NCBI GenBank assembly: GCA_963808135.1
Contig: CAWEFA010000025.1
Location: 1 to 49,059, forward strand
Length of the DNA: 49,059 nucleotides
Direction of reading: 5' to 3'
Origin: CAWEFA01 sp963808135
GTDB lineage: Bacteria; Bacteroidota; Bacteroidia; Bacteroidales; DTGW01
A program made the position numbers and the translations under genes. The notes beneath the pieces were generated by a model. It was given only the letters and a program-made list of their open reading frames with translations. It was not told where the DNA came from and did not search any database. Positions 31,085-39,223 of this stretch are shown one piece after another (positions within the stretch are counted from its first letter, which is position 1; each line of letters starts with the position of its first letter).

Positions 31085-33680
31085 CTTTCTGAATATCATG
31101 AAAGTGCAAACCTGTTGTGGGTTCGTCAAATATAAACATTGTTGGGCCTATGTTGCTGTTTTCCTTACCGAGGAAACTGGCGAGTTTCACGCGCTGGCTT
31201 TCGCCGCCGCTTAGGGTTGACGATGATTGCCCGAGTTTAATATATCCTAAACCCACATCGGCCAACGGTTGCATTTTTTCTATAATCTTCTTTTGTAATG
31301 TTCCTGTTCCCCGGCCAAAAAATTCCAGCGCTTCATCGACTGTCATCTCAAGAACCTGGAAAATATTTTTGCCATCGTAATTAATTTCGAGCACTTCATC
31401 TTTAAAACGCATTCCTTTGCAACTTTCGCAAACCAGTTTTACATCGGCCATAAACTGCATTTCAACTTTAATCATTCCCTCGCCCTGACATTCATTGCAC
31501 CTTCCACCGTCAACGTTAAAAGAAAAATGTGTTGCCGTAAAACCCGCATGAACGGCATCCTGTTGCGATGCAAACAACTTGCGGATTTCATCATAAGCTT
31601 TCATAAAAGTAACCGGATTAGAACGCGATGATCTGCCAATTGGGTTCTGATCGACATATTCAAGCCCAGTGAGCAAATGATAATCGCCTGTTATGCTATC
31701 AAAGTTGCCGGGTTTATCTCCCGATGAATTGATTATCCTGCTTAAAGCAGGGTACAGGATACCTTTTACAAGCGATGATTTTCCCGAACCGCTGACACCT
31801 GTAATTAATGTCATTATATGTAACGGGATTTTTACATCGAAGCTTTTAAGATTATTTTCACGGACGCCTTTTAATTCAATAAAATTCGACCATTTTCGAC
31901 GATGTTGCGGAACAAGTATTTTTTCATCGCCATTAAGGTACGTCGCTGTAAGGCTTTTATTTTCCTTTACGAGTTTACTGTGGTCGCCTTCAAAAATGAT
32001 TTTACCGCCCAAACGGCCTGCTAACGGGCCAATATCAATGATATGGTCGGCAGCCCTGATAATTTCTTCATCATGTTCAACAACAATAACAGTATTGCCT
32101 AATTTTTTCAACCTTAAAAGAACATCTATAAGCATCGCGGTATCGCGCGTATGCAAGCCTATGCTTGGTTCATCGAGTATGTAAAGCGAACCTACCAAAC
32201 TGCTGCCTAATGCCGTCGCTAAATTTATCCTCTGCGATTCGCCCCCCGACAATGAAGATGAAATACGGTTTAAAGTAAGATAACCCAATCCAACATTTAT
32301 CAAAAAATCTATCCTGTTTCGAATTTCAATCAATAATCTCCCTGCTATTTGTCGATCGTGGGAATTGAGTTGAACGGTATCAAAAAAAACTTTTAAATCT
32401 TTGATCTGCATCAGAACAAGCTCCGTTAAAGGTTTTCCCTCAATTAAAACATAATTGGCTTGTTTTTTTAAACGCGAGCCTTTGCATTCGGGACAAATTG
32501 TTTTTCCCCTGTATCGGGCAAGCATCACCCTGTATTGAATTTTGTAATTTTTTTCTTCAAGATGGCTGAAAAAATCATTCAGGCCTTTGAAATAACGATT
32601 GCCCGTCCATAACATTTTTTTATGTTCATCAGTCAGCTCTTTATAAGGTTTATGAATGGGAAAATCGAATTTTGGCGCGGCATAAATAAGTTTTTCTTTC
32701 CAATAGCCGAACGATTCGCCACGCCAGCAGGCAATGGCATCGTTATATATTGATAAGCTTTTATCGGGTATAACAAGGTCGGAATCAATACCGATAATTT
32801 TGCCGTAACCTTCACATTTAGGGCAAGCGCCTAATGGATTGTTGAATGAAAACATATGCACCGTTGGCTCTTCAAATTCAATTCCATCTTCTTCAAAATG
32901 CATTGAAAATTCGATCCACTCGCCCGAATCGAGCGGTTTTAAATAACAAATTCCTTTGCCTATTAGCAATGCCGATTGTGCTGAATCAGCGCACCGGCTT
33001 TTAAAATCTTCATCAAAAGAAACCTGCAGCCGGTCGATTACCAAATTTATAGCGCCGTCCTGCAAAGCTTCCTCAATCGAATTTAATTCATCGAATCTCA
33101 ATATTTGACCATTTTTATAAATTCTTGTAAATCCCTCTTTCTTGTATTCGTAAATGTATTTCGATAATGATTTTATTTCAGGCTTAATAGGGGCAATTAA
33201 GGCAAGCTTTTCACCTTCAGGATATTTAATTACCTTATCAACAATATCCGTAACACTATGTTTTTTCACTTCTTTACCAGATACCGGAGAAAATGTACGG
33301 CCGATACGGGCATATAAAAGCTTCAAATATTCATAAATTTCGGTTGAAGTACCTACCGTTGAGCGCGGATTTGAAGTATTAACCTTTTGTTCAATAGCAA
33401 TTGCAGGAGGTATGCCGAATACAAAATCGACATCGGGTTTATTAATCTTCCCTAAAAATTGCCTTGCATAAGCCGAAAGGCTTTCCACGTACCTTCGTTG
33501 TCCCTCGGCATATAAAGTATCGAAAGCAAGAGATGATTTTCCGGAACCCGATAATCCGGTAATTACAACAAGCTTATTCCTGGGGATGCTAACATTTACG
33601 TTTTGCAAATTATTTACCCGGGCGCCTTTTATTATAATGTGTTTATCATTATCAACCCGATGAATTTCCTGTGATTTCAA
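31068..33680 (-). CDS. uvrA: Excinuclease ABC subunit A (main part, frameshifted at 3' end)
   Basis: An 870-aa frame covering nearly all of UvrA, the damage-recognition ATPase of nucleotide excision repair. Two ABC ATPase units: Walker A GLSGSGKSS (about residue 43) and GVSGSGKSS (about 650), signature LSGGESQR twice, and the Walker B DEPSIGLHTRD and DEPTTGLHFHD. Zinc modules CPKCEGYGKI, CPECKGSRLK and CNECQGEG with CESCKG. It ends prematurely after HDIQK with five wrong residues because of one extra base near 31085. The C-terminal helix, H-loop and end then lie in the adjacent frame. Otherwise intact, so an assembly error is plausible; a real lesion would cripple the second ATPase. Confidence 0.93.
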   Translation of the reverse strand: MKSQEIHRVDNDKHIIIKGARVNNLQNVNVSIPRNKLVVITGLSGSGKSSLAFDTLYAEGQRRYVESLSAYARQFLGKINKPDVDFVFGIPPAIAIEQKVNTSNPRSTVGTSTEIYEYLKLLYARIGRTFSPVSGKEVKKHSVTDIVDKVIKYPEGEKLALIAPIKPEIKSLSKYIYEYKKEGFTRIYKNGQILRFDELNSIEEALQDGAINLVIDRLQVSFDEDFKSRCADSAQSALLIGKGICYLKPLDSGEWIEFSMHFEEDGIEFEEPTVHMFSFNNPLGACPKCEGYGKIIGIDSDLVIPDKSLSIYNDAIACWRGESFGYWKEKLIYAAPKFDFPIHKPYKELTDEHKKMLWTGNRYFKGLNDFFSHLEEKNYKIQYRVMLARYRGKTICPECKGSRLKKQANYVLIEGKPLTELVLMQIKDLKVFFDTVQLNSHDRQIAGRLLIEIRNRIDFLINVGLGYLTLNRISSSLSGGESQRINLATALGSSLVGSLYILDEPSIGLHTRDTAMLIDVLLRLKKLGNTVIVVEHDEEIIRAADHIIDIGPLAGRLGGKIIFEGDHSKLVKENKSLTATYLNGDEKILVPQHRRKWSNFIELKGVRENNLKSFDVKIPLHIMTLITGVSGSGKSSLVKGILYPALSRIINSSGDKPGNFDSITGDYHLLTGLEYVDQNPIGRSSRSNPVTFMKAYDEIRKLFASQQDAVHAGFTATHFSFNVDGGRCNECQGEGMIKVEMQFMADVKLVCESCKGMRFKDEVLEINYDGKNIFQVLEMTVDEALEFFGRGTGTLQKKIIEKMQPLADVGLGYIKLGQSSSTLSGGESQRVKLASFLGKENSNIGPTMFIFDEPTTGLHFHDIQKVARCI

Positions 33681-33744
33681 AATATTGTTAAGTTATTTTC
33701 TGTTTCAACTTTTCCAATGATATAAAGAATAATTGATAAATTTT

Positions 33745-33752
33745 CAAAATTA
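33745..33752 (-). promoter_or_regulatory. Putative -7 box for uvrA
   Basis: The minus strand reads TAATTTTG (TAnnTTTG match), 64 bp upstream of the uvrA start. Confidence 0.35.
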
Positions 33753-33882
33753 ATATTTATTATATTATAAAATTTTTAATAACTTTCGGCAAAATTTACA
33801 ATTCATTTACCATAATAAAACGGAGGACAGCCTATAGGAAAATTTTTACACAACTAATTAATTAAACAAAAAGGAGGTAGTT

Positions 33883-34473
33883 GTGGACAAGCTAAAACTT
33901 TCCGATCAGGAACTTGTGACAAGTTTTATTAATGGTAACCAGTCGTCTCTCGAAATACTCATCAACCGTCACAAGAATAAGATATACACATATATATATT
34001 TAATGGTTCGTAACCAACATTTTGCCGAAGATATTTTTCAGGACACATTCGTTAAAATTATCAAATCTTTAATGCAGAATAAATATTACGATAGCGGTAA
34101 ATTTGTGCCGTGGGCAACGCGCATTGCGCATAATCTCATTATTGACCACTTTCGCAGGGAAAAACAAATCAACATCATATCCAATGATGCTTATGAATAT
34201 CCATTATTAAATTCGAAAAAGCTTTCAGATAAAAATGTTGAAGAAATGATTATTGATGAACAAATTTCTGAAGACATAAGGAAACTTGTTGATTATTTGC
34301 CGGCTGACCAAAAAGAGGTTGTTATTTTAAGACATTTTGTGGGACTTAGCTTTAAAGAAATTGCCGAACAAACAAACGTTAGTATAAATACAGCGCTTGG
34401 GCGCATGCGTTACGCGCTGATAAATATGAGAAAGCTCATTGCCGAAAAGGATATTTGCCTTTCAAAGAATTAA
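33883..34473 (+). CDS. ECF-type RNA polymerase sigma factor with strong Shine-Dalgarno
   Basis: A 196-aa sigma factor: region 2 at about residues 22-90 (LINRHKNKIYTYIYLMVRNQ, FAEDIFQDTFVKIIKSL, PWATRIAHNLIIDHFRREK) and region 4 at about 130-185 (LPADQKEVVILRHFVGLSFK then IAEQTNVSINTALGRMRYAL). Start GTG at 33883, 5 bp after aaggagg at 33871-33877. Such a full Shine-Dalgarno is rare in this window and decides the start. No anti-sigma gene follows; the next gene is a DNA methyltransferase. A TAACTTTC near 33779 is a near match to the -7 box. Related GTG-started ECF factors are widespread in Bacteroidota; the regulon is unknown. Confidence 0.88.
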   Translation: MDKLKLSDQELVTSFINGNQSSLEILINRHKNKIYTYIYLMVRNQHFAEDIFQDTFVKIIKSLMQNKYYDSGKFVPWATRIAHNLIIDHFRREKQINIISNDAYEYPLLNSKKLSDKNVEEMIIDEQISEDIRKLVDYLPADQKEVVILRHFVGLSFKEIAEQTNVSINTALGRMRYALINMRKLIAEKDICLSKN

Positions 34474-34687
34474 ACTGCTTAAAAAATATTTTTCAATTTA
34501 TCTTTTTGCATTAGTTTTAATTAAGTGGTAGAATTATTATCACTTATAAATTGAATTTTTTATAGGTCAATCCTGTTTATTATAAAAAAATCACTCTTCA
34601 AATATCAATTAATCATTTTATAGTTTGGGATAATTTCAAGAAGTCGGTAACTTATTAACAGGAAGAAAAATTTGTAACTTTTTTGGG

Positions 34688-34695
34688 TAACTTTG
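34688..34695 (+). promoter_or_regulatory. Putative -7 box for the DNA methyltransferase gene
   Basis: TAACTTTG matches TAnnTTTG and ends 15 bp before the ATG at 34711. A TTTG at 34671-34674 is closer than the usual -33 spacing (13 bp). Confidence 0.4.
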
Positions 34696-34710
34696 TTTGA
34701 AATATTAAAA

Positions 34711-35430
34711 ATGAAAACCCACCATAAAATAATTAATGGAGATAGCAGATTGATGACTGAATTGGCTGATAATTCTGTGCATTTGGCAATCACTTCACCT
34801 CCTTATTGGCAACTAAAGGATTATGGGGCAGAAAATCAGATTGGCTTTCACGAAAGCTACGAAAGTTACATCAACAACCTGAATTTAGTTTGGAAAGAAT
34901 GCTACCGTACTCTTCACAATGGTTGCCGGCTTTGTATAAATATTGGCGACCAGTTTGCCAGAGCGGTTTATTACGGTCGTTATAAAGTAATTCCTATAAG
35001 AGAGGAAATTATTAAGTTCTGCGAAAACATAGGTTTTGATTACATGGGTGCTATAATCTGGCAAAAAGTTACAACCTCAAATACGACTGGTGGCGGTGTT
35101 CAGATGGGTTCATATCCATACCCGAGAAATGGAATTTTAAAACTTGATTACGAATTTATTTTAATTTTCAAAAAATTAGGCGATGCTCCCAAACCCACAA
35201 AAGAACAAAAAGAGCGTTCAATAATGACAGCAGAAGAATGGAACACTTTTTTTGCCGGACATTGGAATTTTGCAGGAGCACGACAAAACGGACATATCGC
35301 TATGTTTCCGGAAGAATTGCCAAGACGGTTAATTAAAATGTTTTCATTTGTTGAGAGACAATCCTTGACCCATTTGCAGGAAGTGGAACAACTTCACTTG
35401 CTGCAAAAAACCTTAACCGCAATTCAGTAG
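34711..35430 (+). pseudogene. Type II DNA methyltransferase (beta class), N-terminal part before frameshift
   Basis: The first 214 codons are intact: MKTHHKIINGDSRLMTELAD, catalytic motif IV SPPYW (LAITSPPYWQLKDYG), then CRLCINIGDQFARAVYYG, GAIIWQKVTTSNTTGGGVQM and the FPEELPRRLIKMFSF segment that precedes motif I. After FSFV at about 35353 one G is missing, and the frame reads nonsense (ERQSLTHL...) to TAG. Motif I follows in the next frame. The order IV-before-I and the SPPY motif indicate an N4-cytosine or N6-adenine enzyme of the beta class; pairing with an MjaI-like endonuclease suggests CTAG-type modification by analogy. Probably inactive as printed. Confidence 0.85.
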
Positions 35431-36010
35431 GTTTTGAAATTAATCCTGAATTTATTTCAATTATAAAAGAAAAATTGGAAGTTAATCAAAAAGATTTGAA
35501 TGGAACAACATATGAATTTCTGAAACAAAAACAGGTAAAAATTAATTTTGAAAATGAAATAAAATACTTCCATACATCTTCAAAGACCCTCATACCCTTG
35601 ATAAAAAAATTGACATAAAGAAATTACAATTCGGCTCTAAAATTGACAAAGACAGTTCAACAAAAAGAGAAGAACTATTTACAGTTAAAGAAGTAATTAG
35701 CCCTGAAAAACTGTCGATTGAGCAATGATTTAACTATAAAACTTATCGGAATCAAAGAAGACCCGATTGCTAATGGTAAAGCAACAATCATTTTTTCTGA
35801 AAAAACTAAAAGGCAAAAGCGTATTTCTGAAATACGACAATGTGAAATATGACAAGGAAAATAACTTACTATGTTATCTTGTATTTAGAAAATAAGACTT
35901 TTATTAATGCACATTTAATTAAAAATGGTTTGGCAAAAGTGGATGGTGATATTGATTTCAAATACAAAAACAAATTTTTAGATATTTTTCAACAACAAAA
36001 CAATGGCTAA
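35354..36010 (+). pseudogene. DNA methyltransferase C-terminus with SNase-like domain, broken by several indels
   Basis: Reading across frames recovers ETILDPFAGSGTTSLAAKNL (SAM-binding motif I), NSVGFEINPEFISIIKEKLE, then, after a further shift near 35571 (CCC shortened), YIFKDPHTLDKKIDIKKLQF. After shifts near 35722, 35803 and 35884 it gives NDLTIKLIGIKEDPIANGKA, KLKGKSVFLKYDNVKYDKEN and LENKTFINAHLIKNGLAKVD, ending NNG at TAA 36008-36010. The last third resembles a staphylococcal-nuclease-like OB fold (LIGI, LEFD-like and INAHLIKNGLAKV patterns). At least five frame changes occur in 660 bp. The ancestral stop overlaps the endonuclease ATG by 8 bp. Confidence 0.75.
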
Positions 36011-36635
36011 AGAATGGATTTTAAATAGCGCAATGAACCGTTTCCAACTTAATTTTAAAAGAAATGTTGGGCCTACATCAGAATCAATAAGAAAATGCTC
36101 GCCTAAAAATCTTGAGGAATGAAAAGAATATTATTTTTCAAAAGTTAAACCCAAAGAACATATAATCGAGTTAGGGAAAAAGCTATATGTAAAAATTACA
36201 GAAGTAATACAGTCGGAAGTTGCTGATGTTACAGAACAGGATTGCATTGATTATATGATGCAGCTTGTTTTAGACAGAACTTATGACGGCTACATGACAG
36301 AAATACAAACAATTTACGGACAACTTCAACAAATATTAGGCGTACCTATTCAACCGGCACCCGACGAATGGGACAGATTGTTTAACGTGGATTTTTTCAT
36401 TCAGGTTGGAGAAAGATATATTGGACTACAAATAAAACCTGCAAACAGTGGAATACAGCTTCCAGAGATTTTCAAGGAATACAATTTACAGGCAGATACA
36501 CACAAGAAATTTACAGAAGTTTTTGGTGGCAAGGTTTTTTATTTGTTTTCAGCAAAAGTTGGCGAGAAAAAAGAAATTCAAAATAAAGAAGCAATTGACG
36601 AAATATTGCAAGAAATCAAACGACTGACAGTTTAA
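36003..36635 (+). pseudogene. MjaI-like type II restriction endonuclease, nonsense at codon 40
   Basis: The frame starts ATG at 36003 (MAKEWILNSAMNRFQLNFKR), where it overlaps the methyltransferase stop as in a coupled R-M pair. It continues GPTSESIRKCSPKNLEE, then TGA at 36120-36122, then KEYYFSKVKPKEHIIELGKK and on to a stop at 36635 (about 210 codons). The stop replaces what is normally a tryptophan in LEEWKEYY, so a single TGG to TGA change explains it. Downstream blocks match the MjaI family: IDYMMQLVLDRTYDGYMTEI, EWDRLFNVDFFIQVGERYIG, LQIKPANSGIQLPEIFKEYN (likely D...QIK catalytic region) and GGKVFYLFSAKVG. A 126-aa internal fragment could restart at 36255 but would lack the N-terminus. 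Confidence 0.85.
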
Positions 36636-36787
36636 TAAGTGTTCTATACCATTGGATAAAATTAACTAAAGCTTATTTTTACTTTGTAAAATAAAACTTT
36701 TATAAAATGAATATTAAGCATAATTTTTTTTGTTAATTGGCTAATTATGTCTTATTATTACTAAATAATTGATGAAAAAATACAATC

Positions 36788-37033
36788 ATGATTAAAGCAA
36801 TTGTGATACATTCAAGGTCAACGTATTGGACGAATCCGGAATTCAGTGAAGAAATGTCGGTTGACTCAGATGATTTAGCCAAGGAACTTCAGAATAAGTG
36901 CAATGAACTGATCCAACAAGGTTTTGATATTCTTTCAATTTTACCTATCAGTTCGGGAAATGTGGTTAACGGTAGCGGTTATTATCATACCGAAAGTATA
37001 ATTATTGTTGCTAAAAATCAGGCGGGTCAATAA
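36788..37033 (+). CDS. Small hypothetical protein, DUF4177-like
   Basis: An 81-aa protein, MIKAIVIHSRSTYWTNPEFS, with an acidic helix (SDDLAKELQNKCNELIQQGF) followed by DILSILPISSGNVVNGSGYY and a final HTESIIIVAKNQ strand. The beta-alpha-beta pattern with a long second hairpin resembles small DUF4177-type proteins. Function unknown. Isolated between the broken R-M system and convergent phoH. Confidence 0.55.
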   Translation: MIKAIVIHSRSTYWTNPEFSEEMSVDSDDLAKELQNKCNELIQQGFDILSILPISSGNVVNGSGYYHTESIIIVAKNQAGQ

Positions 37034-37076
37034 TTATTGCATCATTTCTTTAGCCTTGTGTTTCCGGCATTAAAAT

Positions 37077-38033
37077 TTACTTATCAGGCAAATTAGCATT
37101 TTCGTAAGCTTTTACAATATATTTAACCAGTTTGTGCCTTATAATGTCGCGCTGGTCGAACTCAATAATTGAAATCCCTTTAATACCTTTTAAAATATTC
37201 AACGCATAAACAAGCCCTGAGCTTGATTTATCGGGTAAATCAATTTGTGTGAGATCGCCGGTAACAACAAATTTTGCACTTTTCCCCATTCGGGTAAGGA
37301 ACATTTTAAGCTGGTTGATGGTTGTATTCTGGGCTTCATCGAGAATAACAAAGGCATCGTCAAGCGTGCGCCCGCGCATGAAACCCAAAGGCGCAATCTG
37401 AATGGTACCGTCTTCCATAAAAGCGCTTAGCTTTTTGGCCGGGAGCATATCATGAAGCGCATCATATAATGGTTGCAGATAAGGATCGAGTTTTTCTTTA
37501 ACATCGCCCGGAAGAAAGCCAAGCTTTTCCCCAGCTTCAACAGCAGGACGTGTAAGCACAATCCGTTTAACTTCTTTATTGCGCAAAGCCCTTACTGAAA
37601 GAGCTATTGCCGTGTATGTTTTACCGGTTCCGGCAGGCCCGACAGCAAATAAAAGATCGTTGTGTTCATATTCTTCAAGAAATTTATTCTGATTGATTGT
37701 CCTGGCTTTGATGATTTTACCATTATGACCATAAACAAGAACATCCTCTTCTGTTTCATTCTTTTTTAAATTGTTCTTTCCGGTTGGGATTAACAATTCT
37801 TCCAATTCTTCAATTGTAAGGCTGTTATATTTATGAAAATATTCTATGAGTTGCAGAAGTTTTTCTTCGAAAGCTTCAATATTTACGCGGTCGCCAATTG
37901 CTTTAATTTCATTGCCGCGGGCAATTATCCTTAATTTTGGGAAGGCATTTTTTATTAATTCAAACAATGTATTATTAATCCCATAAATATTTACAGGATC
38001 GATTCCTTCCAAATATATTGTTTTCTCAAACAT
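37077..38033 (-). CDS. phoH: PhoH family ATPase
   Basis: A 318-aa protein. An N-terminal KH-like segment (about residues 20-80) precedes the PhoH P-loop domain: Walker A VGPAGTGKTYTAIALSVRAL, then VKRIVLTRPAVEAGEKLGFL, PGDVKEKLDPYLQPLYDALH, the Walker B DDAFVILDEAQNTTINQLKM and VVTGDLTQIDLPDKSSSGL. PhoH proteins bind RNA and are linked to ribosome and 16S rRNA maturation with YbeY. Complete. Divergent from the SAM hydroxide adenosyltransferase gene, with a 297-bp AT-rich gap that holds only a weak tgaaaagc/gcttttca dyad (38120-38164). Confidence 0.93.
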   Translation of the reverse strand: MFEKTIYLEGIDPVNIYGINNTLFELIKNAFPKLRIIARGNEIKAIGDRVNIEAFEEKLLQLIEYFHKYNSLTIEELEELLIPTGKNNLKKNETEEDVLVYGHNGKIIKARTINQNKFLEEYEHNDLLFAVGPAGTGKTYTAIALSVRALRNKEVKRIVLTRPAVEAGEKLGFLPGDVKEKLDPYLQPLYDALHDMLPAKKLSAFMEDGTIQIAPLGFMRGRTLDDAFVILDEAQNTTINQLKMFLTRMGKSAKFVVTGDLTQIDLPDKSSSGLVYALNILKGIKGISIIEFDQRDIIRHKLVKYIVKAYENANLPDK

Positions 38034-38331
38034 AAATCTGCTTTACTTTTTTTATTTTTGGCATATACAAAGTAATGGTTTTATTTAAACAGATACAAGT
38101 TTAACCCGGATAAGGCAATTGAAAAGCTAAAAATGTTAAACTATTTGCTTTTATTGGCTTTTCAGATACATTCTTCTTTTAAATATTTTGTTTATAAAGC
38201 GAATCCGGATAATTTTATCAATCTGTTGGATTAACTTTAACGTTTCGTTATTTAAAACATTTCAATCGGCGAAATTGGTTTAAATATTTTAATTAAAATT
38301 TTCAACAAAATTTTCGATAACCGAAAAATAA

Positions 38332-38754
38332 ATGCCAGTTATAACTATTATTACGGATTGGAACAACAATGATTTTTACCTGGGCGTATTAAAAGGAAAG
38401 ATATTAAGTTTATTTCCCGAAGTAAATATTATAGATATAACCCACCAAATACCAGCATTTGCTTATATCCAGGCAGCATATATAGTCAAAAACAGCTTTC
38501 CCTCTTTTCCCTCTGGAACCGTGCATATTGTTGCAGTAAATAGCGAGGCTTCCCCGGATAATCCGCATTTGGCCATCGAACATGACGGACAATATTTTAT
38601 TGGCGCCGATAATGGAATTTTCGGACTTGTTTTCAGGGAGTTGGAATATAAAGCCTTTAAATTGAACACACCTGGCCAATCAACTTTTCCTAACTCGATT
38701 TGTTTGTTGAACCTGCAATATTTCTTGCCAAAGGCGGAGATATTGAAAAATTAG
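38332..38754 (+). CDS. SAM hydroxide adenosyltransferase (DUF62), N-terminal part before frameshift
   Basis: The first 120 or so residues of a SAM-dependent hydroxide adenosyltransferase, which hydrolyses S-adenosylmethionine to adenosine and methionine. Motifs: MPVITIITDWNNNDFYLGVL (usual TDFG position is TDWN here), INIIDITHQIP-like sequence (VNIIDITHQIPAF) and VHIVAVNSEASPDNPHLAIE with FIGADNGIFGLVFRE. The frame goes wrong at about 38694-38698, where one G appears lost (NSI... instead of NSDLFVEP), ending after 20 incorrect residues. Divergent from phoH. Confidence 0.85.
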   Translation: MPVITIITDWNNNDFYLGVLKGKILSLFPEVNIIDITHQIPAFAYIQAAYIVKNSFPSFPSGTVHIVAVNSEASPDNPHLAIEHDGQYFIGADNGIFGLVFRELEYKAFKLNTPGQSTFPNSICLLNLQYFLPKAEILKN

Positions 38755-39134
38755 GCGACGAATATCATACACTTAAAATTCCTTCACCTTTTCTTCCAAC
38801 AATTGAAAATTCGGTTATTAACGGGTGCATTGCCTATATTGATTCTTTCGGTAATGCTATAACGAATATTTCAAATGAAATATTCGAAACAGTTAGCAAA
38901 GGCAGGAGGTTTGAGATACTTATCCAAAGCAATTATAATAAAATAAAAACATTAAATAAATTTTATTACGAAACTCCAAGCGGCGAATTGCTTGCCCTTT
39001 TTAATTCAACAGGAATGTTAGAGATAGCCATTAACAAAGGAAATGTTTCTCAATTGCTTAATTTAAGCATCAATGCGGTTGTTAGGATTAAATTTTATGA
39101 TAAACCTGAACGCGAAGATTTGAAATTAATTTAA
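38700..39134 (+). CDS. SAM hydroxide adenosyltransferase (DUF62), C-terminal part after frameshift
   Basis: This frame takes up the protein with LFVEPAIFLAKGGDIEKLGD, then GCIAYIDSFGNAITNISNEI (the typical IDxFGNxxTNI motif of the family) and YYETPSGELLALFNSTGMLE, AINKGNVSQLL at the end. Joined to the upstream part by one inserted base it gives about 267 aa, the normal family length. The two frames overlap by 55 bp. The apparent TTG start here is not a natural start. One indel only, so sequencing error is as likely as a real lesion. Confidence 0.85.
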   Translation: MFVEPAIFLAKGGDIEKLGDEYHTLKIPSPFLPTIENSVINGCIAYIDSFGNAITNISNEIFETVSKGRRFEILIQSNYNKIKTLNKFYYETPSGELLALFNSTGMLEIAINKGNVSQLLNLSINAVVRIKFYDKPEREDLKLI

Positions 39135-39188
39135 TTTTTACCATTTTTATGATGAAATAACTTAACTGCCAATTTAACGTAAAGACTT

Positions 39189-39223
39189 AAAACTTGAAAC
39201 TTGAAATTTGAAACTTAATAATT
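39189..39223 (+). repeat. Heptamer array, 5 copies, abutting a start codon
   Basis: aaaactt, gaaactt, gaaattt, gaaactt, aataatt in one 7-bp register; the ATG of the ion-channel gene is the very next base (39224). This repeats the arrangement at pckA. Confidence 0.7.

Noticed and set aside
36120..36122. TGA in the endonuclease as selenocysteine or Trp recoding
   Set aside because: The family has Trp there, other genes use TGG for Trp and TGA as stop, and no Sec machinery is visible; nonsense mutation is simplest.
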